A stretch of 6,644 bases of DNA from Acidobacteriota bacterium (lineage in GTDB: Bacteria; Acidobacteriota; Terriglobia; UBA7540), in contig JAJYHU010000083.1 in the NCBI GenBank assembly GCA_021784615.1, forward strand, positions 1-6,644, written 5' to 3'. The position numbers and the translations under genes are program-made. The first letter of the stretch is position 1. Each line of letters opens with the position of its first letter. Positions 6,514 to 6,644 of the stretch are shown piece by piece. A model generated the notes under the pieces. It saw only the letters and a program-made list of their open reading frames with translations. It ran no database searches and was not told the origin of the DNA.

Positions 6514-6555
6514 CTAAGCCTCAGCACCCTCGCTACAGTTACAATCAATTTGCAC
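6514..6555 (-). CDS. Putative 13-residue micropeptide with a CxC motif
   Basis: A GTG at 6553-6555 sits 6 nt after the GGAGG of a very strong Shine-Dalgarno, an ideal distance. It opens a frame reading MQIDCNCSEGAEA and a TAG at 6514-6516. The peptide is acidic, has two cysteines in CNC, and has no signal or membrane segment. No family is recognised. The first stem-loop of the transcript (6505-6534) covers the end of this frame, so translation would disturb RNA folding, as in leader peptides. A TTG at 6548 opens an overlapping 33-codon Arg-rich frame (6447-6548), but its spacing to the Shine-Dalgarno is poor. Confidence 0.35.
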   Translation of the reverse strand: MQIDCNCSEGAEA

Positions 6556-6571
6556 GGATCACCTCCTTTCT
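6556..6571 (-). promoter_or_regulatory. Maximal Shine-Dalgarno sequence
   Basis: On the minus strand AGAAAGGAGGTGATCC is fully complementary to the conserved bacterial 16S rRNA 3' tail (GGATCACCTCCTTTCT), 16 nt without mismatch. This is far longer than the 4-7 nt normally seen, and the other genes in this window have weak or no such sites. It decides the GTG at 6553-6555 as the most likely start. Confidence 0.75.
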
Positions 6572-6583
6572 AGCTTGGTTCAG

Positions 6584-6620
6584 ATATTAAGAGCCTCCGG
6601 CGGCCGAGTCAAGAAAAAAT
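6584..6620 (-). promoter_or_regulatory. Strong sigma-70-type promoter of the small leftward unit
   Basis: Reading the minus strand, TTGACT (6607-6612, five of six consensus bases) is exactly 17 bp before TAATAT (6584-6589, four of six). An AT-rich block ATTTTTTC (6613-6620) sits immediately upstream of the -35, where an UP element would bind the polymerase alpha subunit. The predicted start is near 6577, just upstream of the Shine-Dalgarno. The GC-rich surroundings make this cluster of AT-rich boxes stand out. Confidence 0.7.
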
Positions 6621-6644
6621 CCGCTCCCTTCCGAACCGAACTGA

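Larger units (their letters stand above)
6435..6577 (-). ncRNA. Candidate small structured transcript (unrecognised)
   Basis: Between the promoter at 6584-6612 and the terminator at 6435 lies a unit of about 143 nt with no room for an ordinary gene. After the Shine-Dalgarno near its 5' end the RNA can form a stem AGCGAG/CTCGCT (arms 6529-6534 and 6505-6510). A second stem is CCTCTC/GAGAGG (6481-6486 and 6466-6471) around a 9-nt loop, and the terminator stem follows. I do not recognise it as tmRNA, 6S RNA, SRP RNA or RNase P RNA, and it is too short for the last. Acidobacteria have orphan RNA motifs described as Acido-1 and Acido-Lenti-1, which I could not compare. It may be a regulatory RNA, a leader without a downstream gene, or a micropeptide mRNA. 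Confidence 0.45.

Noticed and set aside
6540..6575. Fragment of a 16S rRNA gene on the plus strand (3' tail match).
   Set aside because: The bases before the match do not resemble the 16S 3' helix (no GGTGCGGCTGG or helix 45), and no spacer tRNA or 23S follows. The complement, with promoter and GTG at correct spacing, explains the match better.
6500..6577. Tryptophan-type attenuator leader.
   Set aside because: The 13-residue peptide has no tryptophan, phenylalanine, tyrosine or histidine run, and no biosynthetic gene lies downstream on that strand.
1..6644. CRISPR array, tRNA gene, prophage or insertion sequence.
   Set aside because: No regularly spaced direct repeats, cloverleaf-like sequence, integrase or transposase frame was seen.

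Overview
The base composition (GC-rich), the fused aroD-aroE gene and a CGTAGCGGCG/CGCCTCTACG palindromic intergenic element suggest a Gram-negative soil-type bacterium. Acidobacteriota is my best guess, but no rRNA or lineage marker is present, so this is inference.

Layout. Positions 1-4184 hold three genes on the minus strand. In transcription order they are aroDE (bifunctional type I 3-dehydroquinate dehydratase/shikimate dehydrogenase, about 4184-2655), an MscS-type mechanosensitive channel (about 2328-1330), and trpE (anthranilate synthase component I, from 1248, C-terminus cut by the left edge). AroDE makes shikimate on the way to chorismate, and TrpE takes chorismate into tryptophan synthesis, so two steps of one metabolic route flank an unrelated membrane channel. 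The 314-bp gap between aroDE and mscS carries a compact REP-like palindrome and no convincing gene.

The 247-bp divergent region 4185-4431 holds a good aroDE promoter whose -10 box sits inside an 8+8 bp inverted repeat, a likely operator. Weaker promoter candidates there face the other way. Rightward from 4432 come an exported M20-family zinc metallopeptidase and a Nudix hydrolase, joined by an ATGA overlap and so almost certainly translationally coupled.

The last 330 bp hold the least expected structure. On the minus strand, converging on the Nudix gene, lie an AT-rich upstream element, a TTGACT-17-TAATAT promoter, a maximal Shine-Dalgarno sequence (16 nt complementary to the conserved 16S rRNA 3' end), a GTG-initiated 13-codon frame, three stem-loops (the last followed by TTTT), and then a 15-bp perfect hairpin. 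This is a complete, self-contained small transcription unit of about 140-220 nt with no ordinary gene in it: a leader-like or structured small RNA, a micropeptide gene, or a 30S-binding decoy. I do not recognise it.
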